Program-made: the position numbers and the translations under genes
Source: CAZICM01 sp964537685
GTDB taxonomy: Bacteria; Myxococcota_A; Polyangia; Polyangiales; Polyangiaceae
Assembly (NCBI GenBank): GCA_964537685.1
Contig: CAZICM010000011.1
Coordinates: 62,001-126,000 of the forward strand
Direction of reading: 5' to 3'
DNA: 64,000 nucleotides
Part shown: piece after piece, positions 51,056 to 59,171 of the stretch
Layout: every line of letters begins with the position of its first letter
How positions within the stretch are numbered: position 1 is the stretch's first letter
Notes under the pieces: model-generated
Seen by the model: the letters and a program-made list of their open reading frames with translations, nothing else
Databases searched by the model: none
What the model was told of the DNA's origin: nothing

Positions 51056-51895
51056 TTAAGAAACAATCTTAAGAGATCGGCCGACAAGAACTTCGTTATG
51101 GCTTCCAGTGCGATATCCAGCCAAATCGAGTGTGATGTAGCGGAAGCCATGTTTTTTGCCTGCGTCAACAATGCGGGTGCGTATGTCTGGATCGGCCGCG
51201 CGGCTTACGTCGGCCGGATCGAGCTCTAGGCGGGCGAGGCTGTCGTGATAGCGGACACGCACTTGGCGAAAACCTAAGGCGCGAAGGTCTTGTTCATAGC
51301 CTCCAATTTGCTGAAGGCGCTCTTGGGTGACGCTTGTTCCATAGGGGATGCGGCTCGAAAGGCAGGCTGCCGCGGGCTTGTCCCAAATGGGAAGGCCAAT
51401 GGCTTGGGCGCCGCTTCTCACATCGGTTTTGGTAAATCCAAGCTCGACCAGCGGGCTAATAACGCCGGCTTCGCGAGCCGCCTGCAGGCCGGGCCTGTAG
51501 TCGCCGAGATCGTCGGTATTGGTGCCATTGATAATCGCTTGAAGCTGCCATTCATCGCGTTTCTTTAAGGCAATACGGTACAGCTCGCTCTTGCAGTGAA
51601 AGCAGCGGTCGCTGTTGTTGGCCACATAGTTTGGATCGTCAATTTCGTGAGATTCGACAAGGCGGTGATCGGCGCCGATCTTCTTTGCGATCGAAATGGC
51701 TTCTTCTTTTTCAGAGGCGGGGAGGCTGGGCGAAACGGCGGTCATCCCAATGGCCCGCGGACCCAGCTCTTCATGGGCGATGGCCAGCACGAAGGCGCTG
51801 TCAACGCCTCCCGAATAACAAACGAGAACGGATTGAAGCCCGGCAAGCCGCGCGCGGAGGGATTTTAGTTTTTGTTCGATAGGTGGTTCGGGCAT
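51056..51895 (-). CDS. larE: LarE: ATP-dependent sacrificial sulfur transferase
   Basis: LarE adenylates the pyridinium dicarboxylate precursor and donates sulfur, from a conserved Cys in many members, to make the nickel-pincer nucleotide cofactor of lactate racemase and related enzymes. The PP-loop SGGVDS is at 28-33 and the Cys of the sulfur-transfer motif at 178 (PAAACLSSRIPYG), close to Cys176 of the Lactiplantibacillus enzyme. The first frame start at 52027 gives a spurious Pro-rich extension; ATG 51895 gives 279 residues, the usual length. LarB and LarC are not encoded in the window. The terpene synthase gene follows on the same strand after about 170 bases. Confidence 0.9.
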   Translation of the reverse strand: MPEPPIEQKLKSLRARLAGLQSVLVCYSGGVDSAFVLAIAHEELGPRAIGMTAVSPSLPASEKEEAISIAKKIGADHRLVESHEIDDPNYVANNSDRCFHCKSELYRIALKKRDEWQLQAIINGTNTDDLGDYRPGLQAAREAGVISPLVELGFTKTDVRSGAQAIGLPIWDKPAAACLSSRIPYGTSVTQERLQQIGGYEQDLRALGFRQVRVRYHDSLARLELDPADVSRAADPDIRTRIVDAGKKHGFRYITLDLAGYRTGSHNEVLVGRSLKIVS

Positions 51896-52070
51896 GGCTT
51901 TCTTCTTTTCACCTGCAATGAGCAAGTGTTCAAGGTTTGGCGATGGGGCGTTTGGTCTTTTTGGTGGTGGTGCGCCCATCCGGAATTGGCAAGGGAGTTC
52001 ATGCAATTTTGTGACAATGGCTGCCACTTACTTGCGGCGGGCGGCCTGTATAGGCGACGCTTAGAGCGCA

Positions 52071-52904
52071 ATGGATTCAATGCGGATACGTCCTCGTCGG
52101 TACGGGCTGGTTTTTGGATTTGCGGTGATGGCTGGAGCGCCGCTTTTGGGCGCGTGCGTGGACAACTCGCTTCCCGATGCGGAAGTGCCGAAGGCTGAAG
52201 GAATTCGTCCGCTTCCGCCTTGGTATCCAGAGGCGCCGTGGTCGGCGAAGGCTGGCAAGAGCCAGATCTTGATTCAGGGCAAGGTGGTGTTCGACACGGG
52301 CAAGGCGACGATCCGGCCCGAGAGCGAAAAGGTGCTGAAGACCTTGCTGCAGTTTTTAAATGAGCATCCCGAGGTGACGAGGCTTCGCGTCGAAGGTCAT
52401 ACGGATTCGCGGGCGGCCGAGGATTTTAATATGGAGCTCTCGGCCAAGCGCTCGGTTGCCGTGTGCGATTGGCTGGTCGATCACGGCGTCGATCATACGC
52501 GTTTGATTGCGGTGGGTTTTGGTGAGTCGAAGCCGCTGGGGCCCAACGATGAAGCGCTGGGCAGGGCGGACAATCGGCGCACGGAGTTTCATGTCGCTGA
52601 AGTCTCGGGCCGTCCGTTTGCGGGGAAAGATCCCTATAACGGGGGTTTTTCGATCGAAGTGCTAAGCGCCGCGGAGCGCAAGCGGCGCAAGGAAGAAGAA
52701 GAGAAGGCCAAGAGGCTCGTGTTTGTGCGGCCTCCTCCCTACAAACCGACCGGCGATCAGGTGAACCAGGTTGAGCAGTCGACGGAGCAGGCTGGCAAGA
52801 AGCCGCGCAAGGATGGAAGCAGCACAGGCGTGGTGCTGAAGCCCGAAAAGGTTGAGGACAAAAAAGAAGAAGAGCCGGCGCCGAAGAAGGATTTGGGGCT
52901 TTAA
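52071..52904 (+). CDS. OmpA-domain (Pal-like) lipoprotein
   Basis: The 277-residue protein has a lipobox LLGAC at Cys29; ATG 52080 is an alternative start. An OmpA-like peptidoglycan-binding domain (about 65-180) shows KVVFDTGKATIRPES, RVEGHTDSRAAEDFN and NMELSAKRSVAVCDWLVDHGV, then FGESKPLGPND. A Lys/Glu-rich charged tail (about 200-277; RKEEEEKAKR, KPEKVEDKKEEE) follows. It probably tethers the outer membrane to peptidoglycan. It is too divergent, and the tolB neighbours are absent, to call it Pal. Confidence 0.85.
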   Translation: MDSMRIRPRRYGLVFGFAVMAGAPLLGACVDNSLPDAEVPKAEGIRPLPPWYPEAPWSAKAGKSQILIQGKVVFDTGKATIRPESEKVLKTLLQFLNEHPEVTRLRVEGHTDSRAAEDFNMELSAKRSVAVCDWLVDHGVDHTRLIAVGFGESKPLGPNDEALGRADNRRTEFHVAEVSGRPFAGKDPYNGGFSIEVLSAAERKRRKEEEEKAKRLVFVRPPPYKPTGDQVNQVEQSTEQAGKKPRKDGSSTGVVLKPEKVEDKKEEEPAPKKDLGL

Positions 52905-55312
52905 GGGCTTAGATGCCGCGTCCGCACATCCGGTGTGCGGTAGCGCGAGAGCAGTTCCAGGGTCGCCTGGAGAGATGCGTTGTAGTCGAGGATATTGCCC
53001 TTGGGTGTGGCGTATTCGAGATAGAGATTGTCGTCGGTGGATGTGACGGCGCCATCCTCGGTCTCGAGAACAAAGCGGTCGAGTTCGGCTTGGGATGCGA
53101 CAAGCTCGGCGAGCAAATCAGAGAGCCGGGATGTGCCGAGAATGGCTTTGAGAGAAGGGGTTTGCTCAAGCCGGGAAAGCCGTGCTTCAGAAGCAATGAG
53201 CGGCTGCGTGCCCGCGACCAAAATGCCTTGTGCGCCTCCGACGAAGAGCGCCACATGCGGGAACACACCCCGCAGCGTGTGAATGATCGTCGCCAGTTCG
53301 CGGCGCCGGATGTGATGGAGCTGAACCCACTGCTGAAGAATCCCGCCCTGTGTGAGGCGCGATTTAACGAGTTCGTAGAACTCGTGGCTATAGAGGCTCG
53401 CAGCGCCCGCAAACCACACGCTGGTCAGTTCAATGGTCACCAAGTCGTAGGGATGGTTCGCGACCAAAAGCACGTTGCGGCCGTCGTTTAGAAGAAGCTT
53501 TACGCGCGGGTCGTCGAGCGCGAACAGGCTTGGCTCGCGGAAAAAGATCTGCGCCGCGCCGACGATCGCCGGTGAGATTTCGGCCACGTCGATGTGTTTG
53601 TAGGGATAGGCGGCGATCGTCCCAAGGGTCGTGCCTGTGCCCAGGCCAATAACAAGAGCGCGGTTTTCTTCTTTCACGAAGAGCGATGGGAAATGCGCGA
53701 AACGCCTTTGTGCAGGCATTTCCGGGCCGTTGTCGCCCTGGAATTTGCCATTCGTGTACATCGTCGTAATCGGGCCCCGCGAAGTGACGGTTGTTACGCC
53801 GCCGTGAACATCTTCGCGCACATAGGCGATGCGATCGGGCGGAGGACCAAGGGTGAAGTAGACATTCGCGCCGCTGGTGAGGCGGGCCATATTCCAGCGG
53901 GGCAAGATGGCGATGCTGATGATCGTGGCTGCGAAGAGGGCGGCCGGTGTGCGGAAGGGCGGCCTCAGCAGCGCGGTGATCTTTCGTTTCGAGCCTGGGC
54001 TTGTGAGCATCGTAACGAGCGCGGCAGCCGCGAAACATAGGGCAACGGCATCCAGCGCCCGCTCAGAGCCCAGCCACGGCAATACGAAATAGCCGGTGAT
54101 AATCGAACCGGCGATGGTGCCGACGGTGTTTGCGACGGTGAGCCTTCCGACGTGCGCGGCCACATCGGGGCGCGATGCGATGCGCGAGAGAAGCAGTGGA
54201 AATGTGGTGCCCATCCAGTAGGTGGACAGCGAAAGAATGATGAAAGCGGAGGCGGCGCGCACGGCTTCGCGCCCTCCCCACGAGCTCACATGTTTGCCTG
54301 CGAAGGCGAACACAAAAGGCAGCAAGTCCCAGAAGGGCCGGGTGAGCACGATGGCCAGCGCGGCGGCGCTCAAGCCGAGGCTGAGGGCGACTTGTTTGTT
54401 TCGCTTGGCGAACGCGGGAGCGCGCGCGGCGCCCAGCGACAAGCACACCAGGAAAACGGCGAGCATGAGCCCAAAGGCATAGGCGCTGTTGCCGATGAGC
54501 AGCGCGAGCAGGTGGGTTTCGATGACTTCGGCCGCGAAGACCAAAAAGCCTGATGCGAAGGCTAAAATAGGCAGGAGCGAGGCTTGTGTTTCAAGCTCGT
54601 CCGGTGCGTTTTCAGGCTGGTGCTCCGGCGTGGTTTTCGCTGCCGTTCCGGCGTCGGCTGCAGTGGCTGATGCGGCTTCGTTCGCAGATATTTCATTGCG
54701 GCCCGCGATGGCCGCAATGAGCCCGATGACCACATTGACCAGCGCGGCCGCCCACATCGTCCAGCGAATGCCGAGCGTGGGAAGAATGACGAAGGCGCTG
54801 AGCAGCGCGCCAAGCGCACCTCCAGCCGTGTTGATCGCATACAAGCCGGAGAGGCGTTTGTCGCTTCCTGCTTTGTGTTCACCTGCGACCACCCGCGAAA
54901 GCAAAGGCAGCGTTGCGCCCATGGCGGCTGTCGGAATGACCACCACAAGCGCAGTGAGAGCGCCTCTGAGAATGGTGAGTGCCGCGACGGATTCGGGGGC
55001 CGAGCGGGCCGCATTCACATAGGTCGCCGTAAGCGCATTGAACAGGGAAGGCGATGCCGCGCACACCAGGCCGACCACCACTTCCACTAGGCCATAAGCG
55101 AACAGCGGCCGCTTGATATGAGCGGCGCGGCGGCCTCCAAGATGAGCGCCCAAGGCAAGGCCGCCCATAAAGGCAGAAAGAACCGTGCTGATGGCGTACG
55201 CCGTCGCACCGAACACGTAGGCGAGGAGTTTTGAAAAGGCGACTTGGTAAAGCAAGCCGGTGGCCCCTGAAACAAGAAACAGGGCAGCCACAAGGGAGAA
55301 ACGGGAGCGCAC
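52901..55312 (-). CDS. Fused membrane protein and spermidine-synthase-like protein
   Basis: I start at GTG 55312 with AAGGT upstream; the frame back to 55729 overlaps the divergent kinase gene. The 803 residues begin with about 12 hydrophobic helices (FSLVAALFLVSGATGLLYQV, LGAHLGGRRAA, TLPLLSRVVAGE) in the style of the spermine/spermidine-synthase-linked MFS-like domains. From about 530 on comes a Rossmann methyltransferase-like domain (ALVIGLGTGTTLGTIA, IDVAEISPAIVGAAQIFF, YDLVTIELTSVWFAGA) that resembles spermidine synthases. The two-part fusion occurs in many myxobacteria and actinobacteria. Polyamine synthesis is not proven, since the fused family often lacks key substrate residues. Confidence 0.85.
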   Translation of the reverse strand: MRSRFSLVAALFLVSGATGLLYQVAFSKLLAYVFGATAYAISTVLSAFMGGLALGAHLGGRRAAHIKRPLFAYGLVEVVVGLVCAASPSLFNALTATYVNAARSAPESVAALTILRGALTALVVVIPTAAMGATLPLLSRVVAGEHKAGSDKRLSGLYAINTAGGALGALLSAFVILPTLGIRWTMWAAALVNVVIGLIAAIAGRNEISANEAASATAADAGTAAKTTPEHQPENAPDELETQASLLPILAFASGFLVFAAEVIETHLLALLIGNSAYAFGLMLAVFLVCLSLGAARAPAFAKRNKQVALSLGLSAAALAIVLTRPFWDLLPFVFAFAGKHVSSWGGREAVRAASAFIILSLSTYWMGTTFPLLLSRIASRPDVAAHVGRLTVANTVGTIAGSIITGYFVLPWLGSERALDAVALCFAAAALVTMLTSPGSKRKITALLRPPFRTPAALFAATIISIAILPRWNMARLTSGANVYFTLGPPPDRIAYVREDVHGGVTTVTSRGPITTMYTNGKFQGDNGPEMPAQRRFAHFPSLFVKEENRALVIGLGTGTTLGTIAAYPYKHIDVAEISPAIVGAAQIFFREPSLFALDDPRVKLLLNDGRNVLLVANHPYDLVTIELTSVWFAGAASLYSHEFYELVKSRLTQGGILQQWVQLHHIRRRELATIIHTLRGVFPHVALFVGGAQGILVAGTQPLIASEARLSRLEQTPSLKAILGTSRLSDLLAELVASQAELDRFVLETEDGAVTSTDDNLYLEYATPKGNILDYNASLQATLELLSRYRTPDVRTRHLSP

Positions 55313-55528
55313 GGGCAGGACCTTAACCGAAAAGGCGCGGCATGCGTGGTCTGTGCAGCGAAGCCTCTTAGAGTTTTGCGGAGCATTCGTGATAGCCTGC
55401 CGAGAAGCCTCCGCGCGAGGGAGCTCTATGATGAGGCATTCGAAAGGTCGGGCTGAGACCCTAAAAAAAACGAAGGATCCTTTCGCATACCTCGTGTGCT
55501 GTGAGCGGGCCGCAAGCGGGGTCATTGG

Positions 55529-57310
55529 ATGATGGAGCTCAAGGGCGGTCGCGTAATTGCCGGGAAATTCCGTCTCGAATGGCCGATAGGCCGAGGCGGC
55601 ATGGGCACGGTGTGGGCTGCGATGCACTTGCAGCTCGATATGCCAGTCGCCGTGAAGTTCATGGATCCGAGTGCGGCGGACACCGACGGGCGCGTTCGTT
55701 TTGAACGGGAGGCCCGCGCAATCGCGCAACTGCGTTCACCGCATGTCGTTCAGATCCTCGATCACGGACTTGAAAATGGCGTGCCGTATATCGTGATGGA
55801 ACTCTTGGAGGGCGAGGATCTGGAGTCGCGGCTCAGGCGCGTCCGCAGGGTGCCCATCGCGGTTGGAGCGCGCATCTTCACCCAATCAGCGAAGGCTCTG
55901 CGCAAGGCTCACGACGCAGGCATCGTTCACCGCGATCTCAAGCCCAACAATGTCTTTCTCGCGCGCGTCGATGATGAAGAAGTCGTCAAGCTGCTGGACT
56001 TTGGCGTCGCGAAAATGACGTGGAACGGCGCGCAAGATCCGCATAGCGAAACGACGGGCCAAGGGCTGCTTTTGGGCTCGCCCTGTTATATGAGCCCCGA
56101 GCAGGCGCGCGGCCTTCCCGATATCGATTACCGCAGCGATCTATGGTCGCTCGGCGTCATCCTGTTCCGTTCGATTACCGGCGTGCGGCCTTTTGATGCG
56201 AACACCATCGCCGATTTGATCATCCACATCTGCACCAAAGATCCGCCCCGCGCGAGCGAGCTTATGCCCGATGCGCCTGCTGGGATCGACGAGTTCTTCT
56301 TTCGCGTATTTCAGCGCGATCCGGACCAGCGCTACCAGTCGGCGCTCGAGATGGCGAATGACTTCGAAACACTCGTCCGCACGATTCCAGGCATCGATTT
56401 GCCGCAGCGGACAACGACCAGCGCAACCATGTCGCCGGTCGCAATGGATCCTCAGCGGACCATCAGCAATCCCAACATGCCCGCCGTTGTGATCACGCCC
56501 GAGCGCGCGCTGACCAATCCAGCCATGCAAGCGGTGCCCGCGAACATCATGCCGCCCGCGCCCCGCGCCTCACGGCCATCCATTCCTTCCTTCGATCCTT
56601 CAATGGCGCCCGCGATCGCCTACGGCCCCGCCGCCCCGGCGGCCCGCTCGAGTCATCCCGACCTTTCGCCTCCGGCTGCGGCGGCACCGGCCCAAAGCGG
56701 CTACGCGCTCGGCGCCAATGCAGCGCCTGATGAAAGCGGCGGGTACGCCGAAGGCCCGTTCGAACCAATGGATCCCGCGGATCCTGAACCAATGCCTGAA
56801 ACAGATGCCGCAGGCGAAGACGCTTCGGCCGATCCTGAATCCGAAGATCCCAACGCAGACGGCCAAGCCGAAGGACTCGACGGAAGCTCCGCCAACGTTC
56901 CCGAATCATCCTCGCAAAACCGCCATTTGCTCCTCTACACAGGCATTGCGGCTGCGGTGGCCGTCTTTGTCCTCATCCTCATTCTTATCGTCGCGAAGGT
57001 GCGCTTCGGCGGTATCGTCCCGGCCGCGAAACCCGCGGAAAGCCAGGCTGCGGAGGTTGCGACAGGCTCCAAATCGCCGCTGCCTCCAACGCCCTCTCCA
57101 TCGGATTCAGAAAACGCCCAGCCCACATCTCCGGCGGCGCCCTCGAATTCCGCCGCCTCAGCTCAGCCATCGGGCCCGCAAACTGCGCCACTGAATCCCG
57201 ATCGCACAGGACCTGCGCCCGCCGTTCCGCCCACCGCACCAAACATCAATCCATCCCATCCCGCGGGCTCTTCATCCGCGAAGAAGCCCAAACCCAATTT
57301 CGGTTATTGA
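55529..57310 (+). CDS. Membrane-anchored Ser/Thr protein kinase
   Basis: A Hanks-type kinase domain spans about 12-270, with Gly loop IGRGGMGTVW (20-29), ATP-binding Lys43, catalytic HRDLKPNN (Asp136), DFG at 157-159 and APE-like MSPEQA. A disordered Pro/Ala/Asp/Glu segment leads to a transmembrane helix (about 470-493), and a Pro/Ser/Ala-rich extracytoplasmic tail of about 95 residues ends the 593-residue protein. Its sensor part has no recognisable domain. The gene is followed after 20 bases by a secreted repeat protein that may be its partner. It diverges from the fused membrane gene over about 215 bases. Confidence 0.92.
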   Translation: MMELKGGRVIAGKFRLEWPIGRGGMGTVWAAMHLQLDMPVAVKFMDPSAADTDGRVRFEREARAIAQLRSPHVVQILDHGLENGVPYIVMELLEGEDLESRLRRVRRVPIAVGARIFTQSAKALRKAHDAGIVHRDLKPNNVFLARVDDEEVVKLLDFGVAKMTWNGAQDPHSETTGQGLLLGSPCYMSPEQARGLPDIDYRSDLWSLGVILFRSITGVRPFDANTIADLIIHICTKDPPRASELMPDAPAGIDEFFFRVFQRDPDQRYQSALEMANDFETLVRTIPGIDLPQRTTTSATMSPVAMDPQRTISNPNMPAVVITPERALTNPAMQAVPANIMPPAPRASRPSIPSFDPSMAPAIAYGPAAPAARSSHPDLSPPAAAAPAQSGYALGANAAPDESGGYAEGPFEPMDPADPEPMPETDAAGEDASADPESEDPNADGQAEGLDGSSANVPESSSQNRHLLLYTGIAAAVAVFVLILILIVAKVRFGGIVPAAKPAESQAAEVATGSKSPLPPTPSPSDSENAQPTSPAAPSNSAASAQPSGPQTAPLNPDRTGPAPAVPPTAPNINPSHPAGSSSAKKPKPNFGY

Positions 57311-57330
57311 TTGGTTTGAGAGCCAAACAG

Positions 57331-58224
57331 ATGAGAGTCCTCTGCTTATCCTTTGCCGCGGCTGTTTGGGTGGGAGCTGCATTTCAGCCCCGGGCCCTGG
57401 CTCAGCCGAACCCGCCATCTCCGCCTGCCACGCAGGCCGACGACAAAGAAGCCGCGCGTTCGCTGGCCGAGCGGGGCTTTGAATTGTTTGAACAAGGCGA
57501 CGCCGAAAAGGCAATCCAATCGTTTATGATGGCAGAACGGCGTTTCCATTCGCCGGTACATCAGCTCTATATCGCCCGGGCCCAGGTCAAACTGGGCAAG
57601 TTGGTGGAAGCCATTCAAACGTATGAAACGATTCTCACCGAGAAATTGACCGACAGCTCCCCGAAGCCTTTTTTAGATGCCCGCCTCGATGCCGCAAAAG
57701 AAGCGGAAGCATTAAAAGGGCGAACCCCGGCGATAAAAATCATCCTCTCGGGCCAATCGGCCCAAAAAGCCGAAATCCGGCTCGATGGAGTTCTTCTCTC
57801 CGCCTCGCAAATAGGCACGCCCGTGCGCGCTAACCCAGGCAATCATACCGTAGTGGCGTCCATTTCAGGAATTGGCGAAATCCGCCGCCCCATTCAATTA
57901 AATGATGCTGCTTACGTTCAATCCGTTGAGATTCAAGTAGAATCTTCGAGTGTATCCATTCCAATGGTGACTGCATTTTCACTAGGGGGAGTTGGATTGG
58001 TGGTGGGCACTGCAACGGGAGTCGCCTATCTTGGCAAAGAGACGCCAAACAAAGCGCTTGGGGCCGTCTCATTGGCGGGGCTAATCACGGGAGGCATAGG
58101 TCTGATTGCAGGAACAGGGCTTCTGATATCGAGCTCCAATAATGAAGTGGTGGACGGCCGGAGCCGCCCATCCATATATGCTCGAATTGGACCAGCATCT
58201 TTTCATTTAGGTGGTACATTCTAA
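57331..58224 (+). CDS. Exported TPR-like protein encoded next to the kinase
   Basis: ATG 57331 gives 297 residues with a signal peptide (cleavage near ALAQ, 24-28). Two or three TPR-like helical pairs follow (about 35-115; RGFELFEQGDAEKAIQSF, KLGKLVEAIQTYETIL), then a PEGA-like beta domain (about 130-210; AEIRLDGVLL, RANPGNHTVVASI). Two C-terminal hydrophobic segments (AFSLGGVGLVVGTATGVAYL and LGAVSLAGLITGGIGLIAGT) precede the final strand PASFHLGGTF. The same plan recurs in the gene after the second kinase, so this is a repeated kinase-linked module. Confidence 0.7.
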   Translation: MRVLCLSFAAAVWVGAAFQPRALAQPNPPSPPATQADDKEAARSLAERGFELFEQGDAEKAIQSFMMAERRFHSPVHQLYIARAQVKLGKLVEAIQTYETILTEKLTDSSPKPFLDARLDAAKEAEALKGRTPAIKIILSGQSAQKAEIRLDGVLLSASQIGTPVRANPGNHTVVASISGIGEIRRPIQLNDAAYVQSVEIQVESSSVSIPMVTAFSLGGVGLVVGTATGVAYLGKETPNKALGAVSLAGLITGGIGLIAGTGLLISSSNNEVVDGRSRPSIYARIGPASFHLGGTF

Positions 58225-58280
58225 AGACAATTGCCTCAATTCAACAGGCGCTACAGATTCATTTGTATCGATTGTTTTTA

Positions 58281-58301
58281 CAATGCAATAAAAATGCATT
58301 G
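58281..58301. promoter_or_regulatory. Stem-loop upstream of the charged repeat gene
   Basis: CAATGCA pairs with TGCATTG around a 7-base A-rich loop (ATAAAAA), 19 bases before the ATG at 58321 and just upstream of the ribosome-binding site. It could influence translation or mark the 3' end of the preceding transcript. Confidence 0.35.
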
Positions 58302-58309
58302 GATTCACT

Positions 58310-58320
58310 GGAGGTAGGAG
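58310..58320 (+). promoter_or_regulatory. Strong Shine-Dalgarno region
   Basis: GGAGGTAGGAG directly precedes ATG 58321; the GGAGGT is 5 bases from the start. This indicates efficient translation of the charged repeat protein. Confidence 0.6.
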
Positions 58321-58866
58321 ATGCGATTGCTTAAACGGTATGGCGTTGGCGCTGCCTTTTTGGCGCTGATGGGTCTCTCGCTTGTGGCCACGGCTCAGCC
58401 AAAGCCCGGCCCTGAGAAGCGCAAAGAGATTCGCGAAGACAAAAAAGAACTTCGCGAGGATCGAAAAGAGATTCGCGAGGACAAAAAAGAGCTGCGCGAT
58501 GCGATTAAGGACGGCGACAAAAAAGAGATCGCCGAAGAGCGCAAAGAGCTCCGCGAAGACAAGAAAGAGCTCCGCGAGGATCGCAAAGAGCTTCGCGAAG
58601 ATCTGCGCAAGAACAGGCACGAGCGAAGGCGCGAGCACGTTCAGAAGCTCCGCGAAAAATGGGGCGATGCGCTTAGCCGGCCTGCCGTGCGCGCCGAACT
58701 GAAGATCCACGCGCGCCGGATCGCCCGCCTCAACCACATGCGCAGGCTGGCCGATGAAGCCGGAAAGACCGAGCTTGTCGCCCGCATTGATAAACTGATC
58801 GAGCGCGAAAGAAATCGTCATCAAACAGCGATGGATCGCCTGAAGAGCGAAGGAGCCAAGCCGTGA
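58321..58866 (+). CDS. Exported highly charged helical-repeat protein
   Basis: The 181 residues begin with a signal peptide (cleavage near TAQ, about 26). Almost all of residues 34-95 consist of seven-residue units RED(K/R)KE(L/I), predicted to form a straight charged alpha helix. The rest (about 96-181) is Arg-rich and helical (IHARRIARLNHMRRLADEAG). No known domain exists. The start has a strong ribosome-binding site, and the gene is coupled by a 4-base overlap to a lipoprotein gene with an acidic C-terminus. I suggest that the two exported products bind each other through charge, which is an inference. Confidence 0.7.
   Translation: MRLLKRYGVGAAFLALMGLSLVATAQPKPGPEKRKEIREDKKELREDRKEIREDKKELRDAIKDGDKKEIAEERKELREDKKELREDRKELREDLRKNRHERRREHVQKLREKWGDALSRPAVRAELKIHARRIARLNHMRRLADEAGKTELVARIDKLIERERNRHQTAMDRLKSEGAKP
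58420..58602 (+). repeat. Coding heptad repeats RED(K/R)KE(L/I)
   Basis: Seven-residue units, three before and three after an interruption (AIKDGDKKEIAE-like), make up residues 34-60 and 73-94 of the exported helical protein. At DNA level the 21-base units share most positions (CGCGAGGA(C/T)AAAAAAGAG), so slippage is possible. Confidence 0.7.
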
Positions 58867-59135
58867 AATCTGCACTCATCCTGATGACAGCACTTTCATT
58901 GCTTGCGCTCGGCTGTGAGCAGAAGAGCGGCGATGCCCAGGCAACCACCGGAGCGGCCAAGAGCTCGGCGGCCCCCGTGACCACGCAGGCCGCGGCGGCC
59001 AATACAGGAGCCACAGCGGCAGCGGCCGACGAACCGGCGACCGAGGAAGAGTTTGAAGAAGAAGCCGAAAAGGACATCAACAAAGACAACCTAGAGGCTG
59101 AACTCGACAAGCTAGAGAAGGAAATAGGCCAGTAA
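58863..59135 (+). CDS. Small lipoprotein with acidic C-terminus
   Basis: Starting at GTG 58863 (overlapping the upstream stop by 4 bases), the 90 residues have a signal ending at Cys18 (LALGC), an Ala/Thr-rich linker and a strongly acidic helical end (about 58-90: TEEEFEEEAEKDINKDNLEAELDKLEKEIG). The charge is complementary to the basic, Arg-rich product of the upstream gene. Unknown function; probably anchored to the outer or inner membrane. Confidence 0.7.
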   Translation: MKSALILMTALSLLALGCEQKSGDAQATTGAAKSSAAPVTTQAAAANTGATAAAADEPATEEEFEEEAEKDINKDNLEAELDKLEKEIGQ

Positions 59136-59171
59136 TTTTCGGTCAATCCCTGGCCGGGTGCTGCACCAACC

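Noticed and set aside
50887..51171. N-terminal extension of the terpene synthase to ATG 51171
   Set aside because: The residues do not resemble terpene synthases and overlap larE, while a perfect ribosome-binding site serves GTG 50886.
58321..58620. The opposite-strand Ser/Arg-rich frame over the charged heptad repeats
   Set aside because: A repeat reads as low-complexity on all frames; only the plus strand has a signal peptide and a strong ribosome-binding site.
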